NCBI RefSeq assembly: GCF_018130765.1
Contig: NZ_JAFCJZ010000013.1
Coordinates: 186,001-250,000, forward strand
Direction of reading: 5' to 3'
DNA length: 64,000 nucleotides
Source of the DNA: Bradyrhizobium iriomotense
Lineage (GTDB): Bacteria; Pseudomonadota; Alphaproteobacteria; Rhizobiales; Xanthobacteraceae
Shown here: positions 37,080 through 44,888 of the stretch, piece by piece
Position numbering within the stretch: position 1 is the first letter of the stretch
Layout of the letters: each line of letters begins with the position of its first letter
The notes under the pieces: model-generated
Told to the model about the DNA's origin: nothing
Database searches by the model: none
The model's input: the letters and a program-made list of their open reading frames with translations, nothing else
Program-made: the position numbers and the translations under genes

Positions 37080-37095
37080 TAATCTGAGGAATGAA

Positions 37096-37608
37096 TTGCC
37101 TACCCCCGCCCTCCACCGCCTCCCCGACCAGCTCCGCCCCAACCTCGGTCTCGTCTTCGTCGGCACCGCCGCCTCGACGCGCTCGGCGGAGCTCGGACAC
37201 TACTACGCCCATCCCGGCAACCGCTTCTGGCGCGCGATCCATGAGGCCGGGATCACGCCGCGGCGTTATCAGCCGGGCGAGTTCGCAGCGCTGATCGAGC
37301 TCGGGATCGGCTTCACCGATCTCTCCAAGACGGGCGCCGGGATGGATCACCAGATCGCGGCGGAGACGATCGACGTGCCCGGGTTCAGGGCGAAGATGGA
37401 AAAGTACCGGCCGCGGACGATTGCGTTCACGAGCAAGAAGGCGGCGAGCTTGTTTTACGGCAGACCGTCGAGTGCGATTTCGCTGGGGCGGCAGGCGCGC
37501 GATGGAAGCTGGCCGGAGATTTTTGTGCTGCCCTCGCCGTCCGGTGCGGCGTCGGGGAGTTGGACGCTGGAGCCTTGGCGGGAGTTGGCTAGGTGGATTA
37601 ATTCATAG
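37096..37608 (+). CDS. mug: Mismatch-specific uracil/thymine-DNA glycosylase (Mug family)
   Basis: A 170-aa base-excision repair enzyme removing U or T mispaired with G. TTG at 37096 is the start with GAGG six bases upstream. The family core is 'LVFVGTAASTRSAELGHYYAHPGNRFWRAIHEAG', where Mug of E. coli has GxNPGxxS; here GTAAST replaces it, as in alphaproteobacterial homologues. C-terminal 'VLPSPSGAAS' matches the wedge-like loop. Single gene next to the island. Confidence 0.85.
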   Translation: MPTPALHRLPDQLRPNLGLVFVGTAASTRSAELGHYYAHPGNRFWRAIHEAGITPRRYQPGEFAALIELGIGFTDLSKTGAGMDHQIAAETIDVPGFRAKMEKYRPRTIAFTSKKAASLFYGRPSSAISLGRQARDGSWPEIFVLPSPSGAASGSWTLEPWRELARWINS

Positions 37609-37643
37609 GGGTCAGCCGACAATAGCGCCTCACGCTCCGCTGT

Positions 37644-37767
37644 CGTCCCGGCGAAGGCCGGGACCCATACCGCGTGATTTATCGGTTGCGGGCGGCCGCA
37701 GTACCGAACGACGAGTCATCGCCAAACTTCTCCCTGGGGGTATGGGTCCCGGCCTTCGCCGGGACGA
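37644..37767. repeat. Dispersed repeat, family A (copy 2)
   Basis: CGTCCCGGCGAAGGCCGGG at the left, inverted at the right, with CCGCGTGATTTATCGG inside as in the copy at 63870. It lies 36 bases past mug and 26 bases past the convergent gene's stop, so it probably ends both transcripts. Confidence 0.85.
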
Positions 37768-37792
37768 CACCGTGGGTGGGGCACCGTCCCCC

Positions 37793-38230
37793 TCACCCCG
37801 CATACGCCTTGTCCAGCTCCGCGATCACGATCTTCCGCATCCCCATCATCGCCTGCATCACGCGGTTCGCTTTGGTGCGGTCGGGGTCCCCGAGATAGCG
37901 GCCGAGCACCGTCGGGATCACCTGCCAGGAGAGGCCAAACTTGTCCTTGAGCCAGCCGCACCTCGATTCCTCGCCGCCGTCGGCGGTGAGCGCTTTCCAG
38001 AAATAGTCGACCTCGCCTTGCGTCTCGACGCTGATGAAGAACGACACCGCCTCGTTGAAACGGTATTGCGGGCCGCCATTGAGCGCATGGAAGCGCTGGC
38101 CCTCGAGCTCGAACACCGCCATGAAGTCGCTGACGGTCTCGACTTTTGCGTCGGGAAACACCGATTTGTAGAACGCGACGGCCTCGGGGACGTTGTTGTC
38201 GAACCAGAGAAACGGCGTGATCGAGGTCAT
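37793..38230 (-). CDS. VOC-superfamily (PhnB-like) protein
   Basis: A 145-aa protein of the glyoxalase/vicinal-oxygen-chelate fold, PhnB/3-demethylubiquinone methyltransferase-like subgroup: 'ITPFLWFDNNVPEAVAFYKSVFPDAKVETVSDF', 'FHALNGGPQYRFNEAVSFFI', 'LSWQVIPTVLGRYLGD'. The subgroup's function is unclear. GAAAGGAG precedes ATG 38230. Confidence 0.85.
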   Translation of the reverse strand: MTSITPFLWFDNNVPEAVAFYKSVFPDAKVETVSDFMAVFELEGQRFHALNGGPQYRFNEAVSFFISVETQGEVDYFWKALTADGGEESRCGWLKDKFGLSWQVIPTVLGRYLGDPDRTKANRVMQAMMGMRKIVIAELDKAYAG

Positions 38231-38332
38231 GAATGGGGCTCCTTTCGGCTCGGGCGCGGCGCACAGCCGCGCGCCGGTGTCCCAAGGACGTGGCGAGAAG
38301 CGGCGTTCCGACAGTGAGGATCGGATTTTCTT

Positions 38333-38409
38333 GTAGCCCGGATGAGCGACAGCGACATCCGGGACCGGCAGCTGCCCCGCATATCGCTATCGCTCATGCG
38401 GGCTACGGG
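38333..38409. repeat. REP pair, family E (copy 1)
   Basis: GTAGCCCGGATGAGCG at the left and CGCTCATGCGGGCTAC at the right form an inverted REP pair (BIME-like). The left arm differs by only a few bases from the 31-bp arms that frame the transposase gene at 43686. Confidence 0.8.
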
Positions 38410-38491
38410 CCCGAAAACGCGTTAGCCTGTCGGAAACAGCCCCTGCGACTCGTCCTCTGGACACAGCACACAATCACCCCGGAGCCCCCCA

Positions 38492-39142
38492 ATGCCTCCC
38501 ACCATCACCGCCTTCGAAAACTCCCCCGACCGCGGCCGCGGGCAGGCGCGTGACATGCGTGTCCGCTGGGCGCTTGAAGAGGTCGGCCAGCCCTATGACG
38601 TCCGCCTCGTGTCGTTCGCGGCGATGAAGCAGCCGGCGCATCTGGCGCTGCATCCGTTCGGGCAGATTCCGACCTATGAGGACGGCGATCTCGCCCTGTT
38701 CGAGTCCGGCGCGATCGTGCTCCACATCGCCGAGCGTCACGCCGGGCTGCTGCCCACCGATGCCAACGCGCGGAGCCGCGCGATCGCGTGGATGTTCGCC
38801 GCGCTGAACACGCTGGAGCCGCCGATCGTCGAGCTCGGCATGGCGATGCTGTTCGAGCGCGACAGGAGCTGGTACGCGGAGCGGCAACCGGTCCTGCAGG
38901 ATCGCGTCCGTATCAGGCTCGGCGAACTGTCGCGCCACATCAGTGGTGCCGACTGGCTCGACGGCGCGTTCAGCGCCGGCGATCTCATGATGGTGACGGT
39001 GCTGCGCCGGCTGAACACGTCGGGTCTGCTGGACGAATACCCTGCCCTCGCCGCCTATGTCGCCCGCGGCGAAGCGCGGCCGGCGTTCCGGCGCGCGTTC
39101 GATGCGCAACTGGCGGTGTTCAACGCGGCATCGCGTTCGTAG
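38492..39142 (+). CDS. Glutathione S-transferase family protein
   Basis: A 216-aa GST. The N-terminal thioredoxin-like domain (about 5-85) has 'DMRVRWALEEVGQPYDVRLV', cis-Pro 'GQIPTYEDGDLALFESGAIVLHIAE' with the E-S pair that binds the gamma-glutamyl group. The C-terminal helical domain follows. It conjugates glutathione to electrophiles or acts as a peroxidase. A CGGAG RBS precedes ATG 38492. Confidence 0.88.
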   Translation: MPPTITAFENSPDRGRGQARDMRVRWALEEVGQPYDVRLVSFAAMKQPAHLALHPFGQIPTYEDGDLALFESGAIVLHIAERHAGLLPTDANARSRAIAWMFAALNTLEPPIVELGMAMLFERDRSWYAERQPVLQDRVRIRLGELSRHISGADWLDGAFSAGDLMMVTVLRRLNTSGLLDEYPALAAYVARGEARPAFRRAFDAQLAVFNAASRS

Positions 39143-39277
39143 GGTGGGTTAGACGTGCGGATGCGCGAAGCGCAGTCCGCTCGTCGTAACCCACCGCTTC
39201 TGTCGCCGCGGCGGCAGACGTGGTGGGTTACGCCAAGGGACTGCGCTTCGCACAGTCCGGGGCTAACCCACCCTACG
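39138..39277. repeat. Dispersed repeat, family F (copy 1)
   Basis: 140 bp framed by CGTAGGGTGGGTTA and its perfect inverse TAACCCACCCTACG, with internal CGCAGTCC and CCGCCGCGGCGG motifs. Starts 4 bases before the GST stop. The copy at 40413-40552 is the same length. Confidence 0.9.
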
Positions 39278-39287
39278 AGGTACGACG

Positions 39288-39512
39288 TCATTCCTCGAAC
39301 AATTCCTTGAACAGCATCTTTGCGCGCTCGAGCCCTTCGGGGGTGAACATCACCGATTTCACCTTGCCGACGGGATCGTAAATCATCTCCTTGTCATGCA
39401 GCCGGCCAAGCACGTCCCAGTCGAAGCCCTTCCATGCCCGATCGCCGTCGTGCAGGGTCAGATAGAGCAGGGCCAGCGCCGCATCGTCGATCTTGTCCTT
39501 GTTGATGGCCAT
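39288..39512 (-). CDS. DUF6429 family protein
   Basis: A 74-aa protein with 'DKIDDAALALLYLTLHDGDRAWKGFDWDVLGRLHDKEMI' and 'SVMFTPEGLERAKMLFKELF', the arrangement of DUF6429, a small winged-helix-like family frequent in mobile and repeat-rich regions. No function known. It lies between two dispersed repeats. GGAGACCAGG precedes the ATG. Confidence 0.8.
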   Translation of the reverse strand: MAINKDKIDDAALALLYLTLHDGDRAWKGFDWDVLGRLHDKEMIYDPVGKVKSVMFTPEGLERAKMLFKELFEE

Positions 39513-39581
39513 CCTGGTCTCCTACAAAGCGATGCTGAGGCCATCCTATTGGGCAATCAGCAATCTGCAATGGCTCCCTGT

Positions 39582-39658
39582 GTAGCCCGGATGAGCGCAA
39601 GCGATATCCGGGTCCGCAGTTGACCCGCATGTCGCTTCCGCTCATGCGGGCTACGGGA
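39582..39658. repeat. REP pair, family E (copy 2)
   Basis: GTAGCCCGGATGAGCGCAAG at the left and CTCATGCGGGCTACGGG at the right, a second BIME-like pair, 77 bp like copy 1. Sits in the promoter region of the next GST-like gene. Confidence 0.8.
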
Positions 39659-39721
39659 CACCATTGCGCCCGTCGCCGCACCTCTGCATTCTACCTCCGC
39701 CACCCCCAGAGGAGCCCGCCC

Positions 39722-40417
39722 ATGCTGACCCTCTATTCCTACCCACAACTCTTCGGCGTCGCTGACAACAACGGCTACGGCCTCAAGGTCTGCGCCTTCC
39801 TCAAGCTCGCGGGCGTGCCGTTCGTGCACGAGCACATCTTCGATGCCTCCGCCGCGCCGCGCGGGCAGTTGCCCTATATCGTCGACGACGGCGAGACCAT
39901 CGGCGACAGCGAGACCATCATCGCGCATGCGACCAGCAAATATCGCCTGACCATCGATGCGGCGCTATCGGAGGAGCAGCGCCGCACCAATCATTTCGTC
40001 ACGCGCATGCTGGATGATCTCTACTGGGTGATGTCGTATTCGCGCTGGAAGGACGAGCGCTTCTATCCGGCGTTCCGCGACGGTTTCATCGCGCAGCATC
40101 CGCAGGTCAGCGCCGAAGGGTTCGAGAAGGCGAAGGCGTACAACGCGCAGCGCTATCATTACCAGGGCATCGGCCGCTACACGCCCGAGCAGGCTTACGT
40201 GCGGGGCCTGGCCGATCTGCAGGTGCTGGCCGAGATCGTGCCGGCCGCGGGCTTCGTGCATGGCGCTGCGCCGACCAGCGTCGATGCCGGCATCTACGGT
40301 TTCGTCGCCAACATCTATTATTTTCCGATCCCGACGCCGCTGAAGGCCTTCGTCGATGCGCACGCAAATCTCGTCGCGCATTGCGAGCGGATTCATGCGA
40401 TGGTGAGTGGATCGTAG
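39722..40417 (+). CDS. GST-like protein
   Basis: A 231-aa protein with a thioredoxin-like N-terminus ('LYSYPQLFGVADNNGYGLKVCAFLKLAGVPFVHEHI', 'GQLPYIVDDGETIGDSETIIAHA') and an all-helical C-terminal half. It is not a close relative of the GST at 38492; the C-terminal part resembles the metaxin/Tom37-like GST branch. Substrate unknown. AGAGGAG precedes ATG 39722. Confidence 0.8.
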   Translation: MLTLYSYPQLFGVADNNGYGLKVCAFLKLAGVPFVHEHIFDASAAPRGQLPYIVDDGETIGDSETIIAHATSKYRLTIDAALSEEQRRTNHFVTRMLDDLYWVMSYSRWKDERFYPAFRDGFIAQHPQVSAEGFEKAKAYNAQRYHYQGIGRYTPEQAYVRGLADLQVLAEIVPAAGFVHGAAPTSVDAGIYGFVANIYYFPIPTPLKAFVDAHANLVAHCERIHAMVSGS

Positions 40418-40552
40418 GGTGGGTTAGCTCCGGGCTGCGCAAAGCGCAGTCCCGCAGCGTAACCCACCTCTTCTCTTTCCGCGGCGGCAGAAGCGGTGGG
40501 TTACGCCCCCGCAGATGCGCTGCGCGCATCCGCGAGGCTAACCCACCCTACG
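40413..40552. repeat. Dispersed repeat, family F (copy 2)
   Basis: 140 bp with the same CGTAGGGTGGGTTA terminal inverted repeats as copy 1. The first five bases include the TAG stop of the GST-like gene. It lies between convergent genes. Confidence 0.9.
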
Positions 40553-40562
40553 GCACTGTCTT

Positions 40563-40997
40563 CTATCGCATCGTGATAGCGAGACCGCTGAGATCCGCAT
40601 TCGCCATCAGGCCGACCTGCGTGCCGGAGAGCTCCAGCACCGCGCCCTTCTGGTTGGTGAGCACGATGGCGCGCGCACCGGCGCCGACCGCAAGGCCCGC
40701 ACCGGCCGCGCCATAGACGCCGGCGACGTCGGAGGGGCGGTTGATGTTGGAGACGCGGCCGCGCAGCACGGTCTTGGAGCCGCCGAACACGAGGCCGTAG
40801 TCGAGCCCGCCGGTCGAGAGCGCGTAGGAGCGGCCGCGGAAGTTCAGCACGCCGCTCCCGCCCGAGCCGCCGATGATCCAGCCCGCCTTGTAGATCGTCA
40901 GCACCACGGTGCCGCCGTCGGCCAGCGCCGAGGTCGAGAGGCCGGCAAGCGCGGCAATGGCGACCAGCGCGGCGCGGAAGGTGGATGCGATCTTCAT
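40563..40997 (-). CDS. Conserved secreted protein of unknown function
   Basis: A 144-aa protein; ATG at 40997 is preceded by GGAGAC. Signal peptide residues 1-26 (ending ALA). The mature part is Gly-rich and beta-prone: 'TIYKAGWIIGGSGGSGVLNFRGRSYALSTGGLDYG', 'GVYGAAGAGLAVGAGAR', 'LSGTQVGLMANADLSGLAI'. I recognise it as a conserved rhizobial type but cannot name a family. Periplasmic or outer-membrane location likely. Confidence 0.7.
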   Translation of the reverse strand: MKIASTFRAALVAIAALAGLSTSALADGGTVVLTIYKAGWIIGGSGGSGVLNFRGRSYALSTGGLDYGLVFGGSKTVLRGRVSNINRPSDVAGVYGAAGAGLAVGAGARAIVLTNQKGAVLELSGTQVGLMANADLSGLAITMR

Positions 40998-41120
40998 GGA
41001 GTGTCTCCGGGGGCTATTTTTTAGGGAGGGAAACGAATCAGACGCGGTCAATCTATCCGATCGATCGCGGCGGCAACATGATGGGCTGCCGCGAGGTGCC
41101 AGGTTCGGCAGCCCATTCGG

Positions 41121-41244
41121 CCGTCATCGCCCGCCTAGTGCGCAATTGCGCACAGGGGCGGGCGATCCAGTATTCCAGAAACGGTCATGATTGAACCGAG
41201 AAGCCGCGGCGTACTGGATGCCCCGCCTTCGCGGGGCATGACGG
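41121..41244. repeat. Dispersed repeat, family G, in a 486-bp gap
   Basis: CCGTCATCGCCCGCC at the left and GGGGCATGACGG at the right are inverted, with an inner palindrome GTGCGCAATTGCGCAC and two short inverted copies of CCAGTA. No gene is seen in the rest of the 40998-41483 gap. Confidence 0.6.
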
Positions 41245-41483
41245 CGGAGTTTGTTGCCGCAGCACAGGCCAACCGCATCATGCCATTCTGCCCCTGTTTT
41301 GCCCGACGCCGCAATCGAATATTTCTCTTTTCCAGAATTCAAAAAAGACCAATGATTTCCATCCGGTCCCTACTGTGCATGGGGTTGTTTTCGCATTTTT
41401 TGTCTTTGCCCCTCTGCAACCCGATTGCAACTCCCCCGCATCCCGCTACGCTCCTGCTTCCGACACGCCCACGAGGTGATGCC

Positions 41484-41867
41484 ATGCCGATCCAGCATTT
41501 CGCGGCCCCGCCGCACGTCAAGGCGCCGCCGCTGTCCTTTGCGACGCGCGTCGGCGACCTCCTGTTCGTCTCGGGCATTCCCGGCTTCGACGCCCATGGC
41601 GCGCTGCCCGACGGCTTCGAGGCGCAGTTCGCCAATGTCGTCGTCAACATCAGGCGCGTGCTGGACGAGGCCGGGGCCACCTTCCGCGACCTCGCCAAGG
41701 TCAACGTGCTCTTGACCCGCGCCTCGGACGTTGCCGCCATGAACGCGCTCTATGCCGGCGCCTTCGGCCCGCCGCCCTACCCCGCGCGCACCACATGCGT
41801 GGTGCATGCGCTGCCCGATCCGAAGATGCTGATCGAAATCGAGGCGGTCGCGTCGCTTGCGAAGTGA
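41484..41867 (+). CDS. RidA family protein
   Basis: A 127-aa YjgF/YER057c/UK114 (RidA) family protein. 'GDLLFVSGIPGFDAHGALPDGFEAQFANVVVNIRRVLDEAGATFRDLAKVNVLLT' and 'YPARTTCVVHALPDPKMLIEIEAVA' are the family signature; the Arg in 'PARTTC' is the residue used to deaminate reactive imines. A GAGG RBS precedes ATG 41484; the longer ORF upstream lacks coding character. Confidence 0.88.
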   Translation: MPIQHFAAPPHVKAPPLSFATRVGDLLFVSGIPGFDAHGALPDGFEAQFANVVVNIRRVLDEAGATFRDLAKVNVLLTRASDVAAMNALYAGAFGPPPYPARTTCVVHALPDPKMLIEIEAVASLAK

Positions 41868-42012
41868 GCACGTGTGGCTTGCCGGGCACGCGGCCAAACC
41901 AAGTGCCCTGCAACGCCTGACATGTCCGTGAAACAGCACCTCCCCGGCTTGCCAAGGGCCGGCTTTTACCGCACGAATTTTTGCGTCACACTTCCCCACA
42001 AGGAGATATTTC

Positions 42013-42273
42013 ATGCGTCGCGTTCTCGCCCTCTGTGCCGTTGCCGGCATCGCTAGTTCCGTCTTCGCCGTGCCCGCATCCGCAGCGCCGAGCTATTACG
42101 TGATCCGCTGGGACAACACCGGCATCTGCCAGGTCTGGAACGAGGACCTGAAGTACAAGCCGTTCCAGTGGGGCGTGTCGACCTACAAGGTCGTCAGCAA
42201 GCCGGTCCCGACCTTCACGGCCGCTTCCGACCTGCAGATCAAGATGCGCGCCGAGCGCCGCTGCACGCTCTAA
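42013..42273 (+). CDS. Small secreted protein (paralogue a)
   Basis: An 86-aa protein with a signal peptide (residues 1-24, ending ASA). The mature part is 'YYVIRWDNTGICQVWNEDLKYKPFQW..YKVVSKPVPTF..A', with two Cys. AAGGAG precedes the ATG. It is clearly related to the gene at 42617. Its TAA stop belongs to the RIME-like repeat that follows. Function unknown. Confidence 0.75.
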   Translation: MRRVLALCAVAGIASSVFAVPASAAPSYYVIRWDNTGICQVWNEDLKYKPFQWGVSTYKVVSKPVPTFTAASDLQIKMRAERRCTL

Positions 42274-42375
42274 AGCATGATCCGGAAAAGTGCGAAGCGG
42301 TTTTCCGGAAGGATCATGCGCAAACGACAACCTAAAGCGCGATGACGATTCATCGAAATCTCATCGCGCTTTAGG
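42271..42375. repeat. RIME-like palindromic repeat, family D (copy 2)
   Basis: TAAAGCATGATCCGGAAAAG, GGTTTTCCGG-type inner inverted arm, then a second palindrome TAAAGCGCGATGA...TCATCGCGCTTTA. The element's first three bases are the stop codon of the gene at 42013. It occupies part of the 343-bp gap before 42617. Confidence 0.8.
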
Positions 42376-42400
42376 CTTGAGGCGACAGATCGGATTCAAA

Positions 42401-42429
42401 AGGGCGGGTCGCACGAAGCGGCCCGCCCT
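42401..42429 (+). terminator. Rho-independent terminator
   Basis: AGGGCGGGTCGC pairs with GCGGCCCGCCCT (12 bp with one G-U) around a 5-base loop, followed by TCCTCTTTTTGG. It ends the 42013 transcript, 128 bases past the stop. Confidence 0.8.
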
Positions 42430-42616
42430 TCCTCTTTTTGGCGGACAGCCCTCTTTTTCAGCCGAAAGCGCGCATTTCCAGCGCCTGCGCTTTGAACCTC
42501 GTCAGCGCGCGGAACTACTCACATCTTGTCCGGGGCGCAGGCCAAAAAGCGCCCCGCGCCACCCTCCCCATCATTGTCGGGAGGCGCATCACATCTTTCA
42601 TTTGAGGAGCTGATCA

Positions 42617-42868
42617 ATGCGTCGTCTTTCCATGCTGTGCGCTGCTGCGGGTCTTGCCGTCACTGCCTTCGTCGCCGCCAGCCCTGCCGAAGCCAGCTAT
42701 CACCTGATCCGCTGGCAGGACACCGGCTACTGCCAGATCTGGGACGAGAGCATCCCGACCACGCCGTGGCCGGCCGGCTATCACCGCGCCAGCCAGACCG
42801 TGCCGACCTTCCTCGACGCGCTCGCGCTGAAGGACCATGCGCTGAAGGGCGGCCACTGCACCTGGTAA
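42617..42868 (+). CDS. Small secreted protein (paralogue b)
   Basis: An 83-aa protein with a signal peptide (residues 1-25). 'YHLIRWQDTGYCQIWDESIPTTPWPAGYHRASQTVPTFLDALALK..C' matches paralogue a in the same order (IRW-D-TG-CQ-W, VPTF, final Cys), so the two arose by duplication. GAGGAGC precedes the ATG. Function unknown; periplasmic. Confidence 0.75.
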   Translation: MRRLSMLCAAAGLAVTAFVAASPAEASYHLIRWQDTGYCQIWDESIPTTPWPAGYHRASQTVPTFLDALALKDHALKGGHCTW

Positions 42869-42893
42869 GATTCGATCGGCGGACGACAAGGGC

Positions 42894-42926
42894 CGGGCAA
42901 GGATGCGCTGCTAGCATCCTTGCCCG
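42894..42926 (+). terminator. Stem-loop terminator
   Basis: CGGGCAAGGATGC and GCATCCTTGCCCG form a perfect 13-bp stem with a 7-base loop, followed by TTCGCGTTT, 25 bases past the 42617 gene. Confidence 0.75.
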
Positions 42927-42974
42927 TTCGCGTTTCCATCCAGCGTTTCTATCCAGTCCTGGCGGGATCAATCG

Positions 42975-43613
42975 ATGCGCACGCTCACCACGACGGCAGC
43001 CGTCTTCGCCTTGTCGCTCGCGCTCGTCTCCGCGGCGCCTGCGCAGGCGCCGCAATCCTTCCGCGTGATCTCGCCCATCTTCGGCCAGCTCGTCAGCTTC
43101 GCGATGCCGTCGAATTTCGCGGTGGTGTTCGAGAACACCAAAGGCGGCCACTACATCCGCGAAGCCGTCGTCAAGGGCGAGACGCCCGAGCAGTGGACGC
43201 AGATGATCACGGTCACCGGCGAGAAGGGCATGACGCTGACGCCGGATGCATCGCCGGAAAGCTTCGCGGGCACCATCGCCGGCGGCTTCAAATCGGCCTG
43301 CCCCGACAGCTTTGCCGCGCAGCCGCTCGGCGCCATGACATTCGGCCGCTTCGAGGCTTTCGCCGCCGTGATCGGCTGCGGCCGCATCGACAGCGGCCCG
43401 ACCCGGCACAGCGAGACCGCGCTGCTGATCACGCTGAAGGGGGCTACCGATTACTACACCATCCAATGGGCCGAGCGCGGCCCGGAGACCGACGAACCGC
43501 CGGTCAGGGACGAACGCTGGCAGGCGCGCCTGAACGATCTCAACCCGATCGCCCTCTGCCCGATCGTGCCAGGCGAAGCCGCGCCCTATCCGAGCTGTGT
43601 GAGTAAGAGCTGA
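42975..43613 (+). CDS. Secreted protein of unknown function
   Basis: A 212-aa protein with a signal peptide (residues 1-23). Mature part: 'SFRVISPIFGQLVSFAMPSNFAVVFENTKGGHYIREAVVKGETPEQWTQMITVTG', alternating strands and a helix, and four Cys. It resembles a group of uncharacterised alphaproteobacterial periplasmic proteins. No function is known. It follows the terminator of the preceding gene, so it has its own promoter. Confidence 0.7.
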   Translation: MRTLTTTAAVFALSLALVSAAPAQAPQSFRVISPIFGQLVSFAMPSNFAVVFENTKGGHYIREAVVKGETPEQWTQMITVTGEKGMTLTPDASPESFAGTIAGGFKSACPDSFAAQPLGAMTFGRFEAFAAVIGCGRIDSGPTRHSETALLITLKGATDYYTIQWAERGPETDEPPVRDERWQARLNDLNPIALCPIVPGEAAPYPSCVSKS

Positions 43614-43637
43614 GATGAGGCTTCCCGCCGAGCTTCC

Positions 43638-43668
43638 GTAGCCCGGATGAGCGAAGCGACATCCGGGA
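43638..43668 (+). repeat. REP arm, family E, left of the transposase
   Basis: 31 bp beginning GTAGCCCGGATGAGCGAAGC. It is the exact inverse of 44241-44271, so the transposase gene sits inside a perfect 31-bp inverted pair. Confidence 0.92.
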
Positions 43669-43685
43669 CCTCCGCCTGCCCAAAG

Positions 43686-44228
43686 TCAGTCTGCCTCTGC
43701 TCGCTCTCCGAAAGCATCTCCACTTCCGCCGGCGTCGCCCGCCCAGTCTTCCGGGAGCACTCCCAACCGGACGTACCGGTGAAATGACGAATGCTCCCAA
43801 TCGCGGACGCTTCGAACGTAACCATGCTTGACCGGATTGAAGTGAACGTAATCGACATGACGAGCGAAATCATCTTCATCACGAATCGTGTGTTCCCAGT
43901 AGCGCCGCTGCCATAACGCCAGTTCTCCATTGGAATGACGTGCCAGATTGACACCGGCCTGAAGCAGCGCGCTGCTGAAATGGCCTTTGATCCTGCGCCA
44001 CCGTCCCGCGAAGTCATAATCATCCAGCGGGAGTTTCATGACAACATGCAGATGATCCGGAAGGATCACGATTGCATCGACCTCAAACGGACGTTCCTTC
44101 CGAGCGACCCTGAAGGCATCGCGCAGGGCGTCAACGTTCTCGATCAAGAGGCTGGACCGGCGGTCGAAAAGCGTCACCGTGAAAAAGTAGGTGCCGCCGG
44201 GAAGAAAATTTCGTCGGTAGAGAACCAT
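43686..44228 (-). CDS. REP-associated tyrosine transposase (RAYT)
   Basis: A 180-aa Y1 transposase (IS200/IS605-related). The HUH motif is 'DHLHVVMKLP' and the catalytic Tyr is in 'DYVHFNPVKHGYV'; 'GGTYFFTVTLFDRRSSLL' and 'WRRIKGHFS' are typical. RAYTs cut single-stranded REP hairpins. This gene lies between perfect inverted 31-bp REP arms and the same arms occur elsewhere in the window, supporting that it (or a relative) spread them. The gene is intact and probably domesticated. Confidence 0.92.
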   Translation of the reverse strand: MVLYRRNFLPGGTYFFTVTLFDRRSSLLIENVDALRDAFRVARKERPFEVDAIVILPDHLHVVMKLPLDDYDFAGRWRRIKGHFSSALLQAGVNLARHSNGELALWQRRYWEHTIRDEDDFARHVDYVHFNPVKHGYVRSVRDWEHSSFHRYVRLGVLPEDWAGDAGGSGDAFGERAEAD

Positions 44229-44240
44229 CGGCTAGACCTG

Positions 44241-44271
44241 TCCCGGATGTCGCTTCGCTCATCCGGGCTAC
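44241..44271 (-). repeat. REP arm, family E, right of the transposase
   Basis: 31 bp, exact inverse of 43638-43668, ending GCTTCGCTCATCCGGGCTAC. It lies 13 bases upstream of the transposase start. Confidence 0.92.
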
Positions 44272-44291
44272 AGACTAGCACATGTGCCGCC

Positions 44292-44777
44292 CTACGCGTC
44301 CTTGTGCGCGCCGGGATGGATCAGGACGTCGCGCGCGGCGGCGAGGTCGATGAAGGCTTGCGCGCTGCCGCCGTGGTCGGGATGCATGCCCTTGGCGGCA
44401 CGGCGGTAGGCCTGGTTGATGTCGTCGCAGGTGAGCTGCACCGCGAGCGGCAGGCCCAGCATCTTGCGGGCGCGATCCTCGCTGGAGAGCTTCTTCGGCA
44501 TGGCGTTGCGGCGGCCGAAGCGCGGCGCGGCGAGATCATGGACGACCTCGAGCACCACACCGAGGCGGCGCTGGGCCGCCTGCACGACGCTGTGATCGTC
44601 ATTGACCAGGGCCTGGCGCAGCACCGGAAGCGCCTGCTCGGCGGCCTGCCGCAGCGTGGCATCCGTGCTCATCCGCACGATCTCGGCCACCACCCGGCCG
44701 GCCTCGGCCCAGTCGGCCGGCTGTGCCGACCGCAGGCGCTCGAGAGCGAGTTTCCAGGATTCAAGCCGTTCCATCAT
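44292..44777 (-). CDS. J-domain protein
   Basis: A 161-aa protein with a C-terminal J-domain-like segment (residues ~100-155): 'ARKMLGLPLAVQLTCDDINQAYRRAAKGMHPDHGGSAQAFIDLAAARDVL', including the essential His-Pro-Asp for stimulating DnaK-type chaperones. The N-terminal 95 residues are helical. The start is uncertain (ATG 44777, ATG 44774 or GTG 44798); no strong RBS is visible. Confidence 0.75.
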   Translation of the reverse strand: MMERLESWKLALERLRSAQPADWAEAGRVVAEIVRMSTDATLRQAAEQALPVLRQALVNDDHSVVQAAQRRLGVVLEVVHDLAAPRFGRRNAMPKKLSSEDRARKMLGLPLAVQLTCDDINQAYRRAAKGMHPDHGGSAQAFIDLAAARDVLIHPGAHKDA

Positions 44778-44888
44778 GCGCGCAACGTTTAGCAACACGG
44801 ATCAGTATGCCAAGGCCGCCGTTTCCGACCCCTTAATTTCGAGTTAGCCTTTCATGAAACTTCGAAAAGAAATCGGGAGGAAATTGTC

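Noticed and set aside
43686..44228. Complete autonomous IS element
   Set aside because: Only a RAYT with REP arms is present; no TnpB and no typical IS200/IS605 ends.
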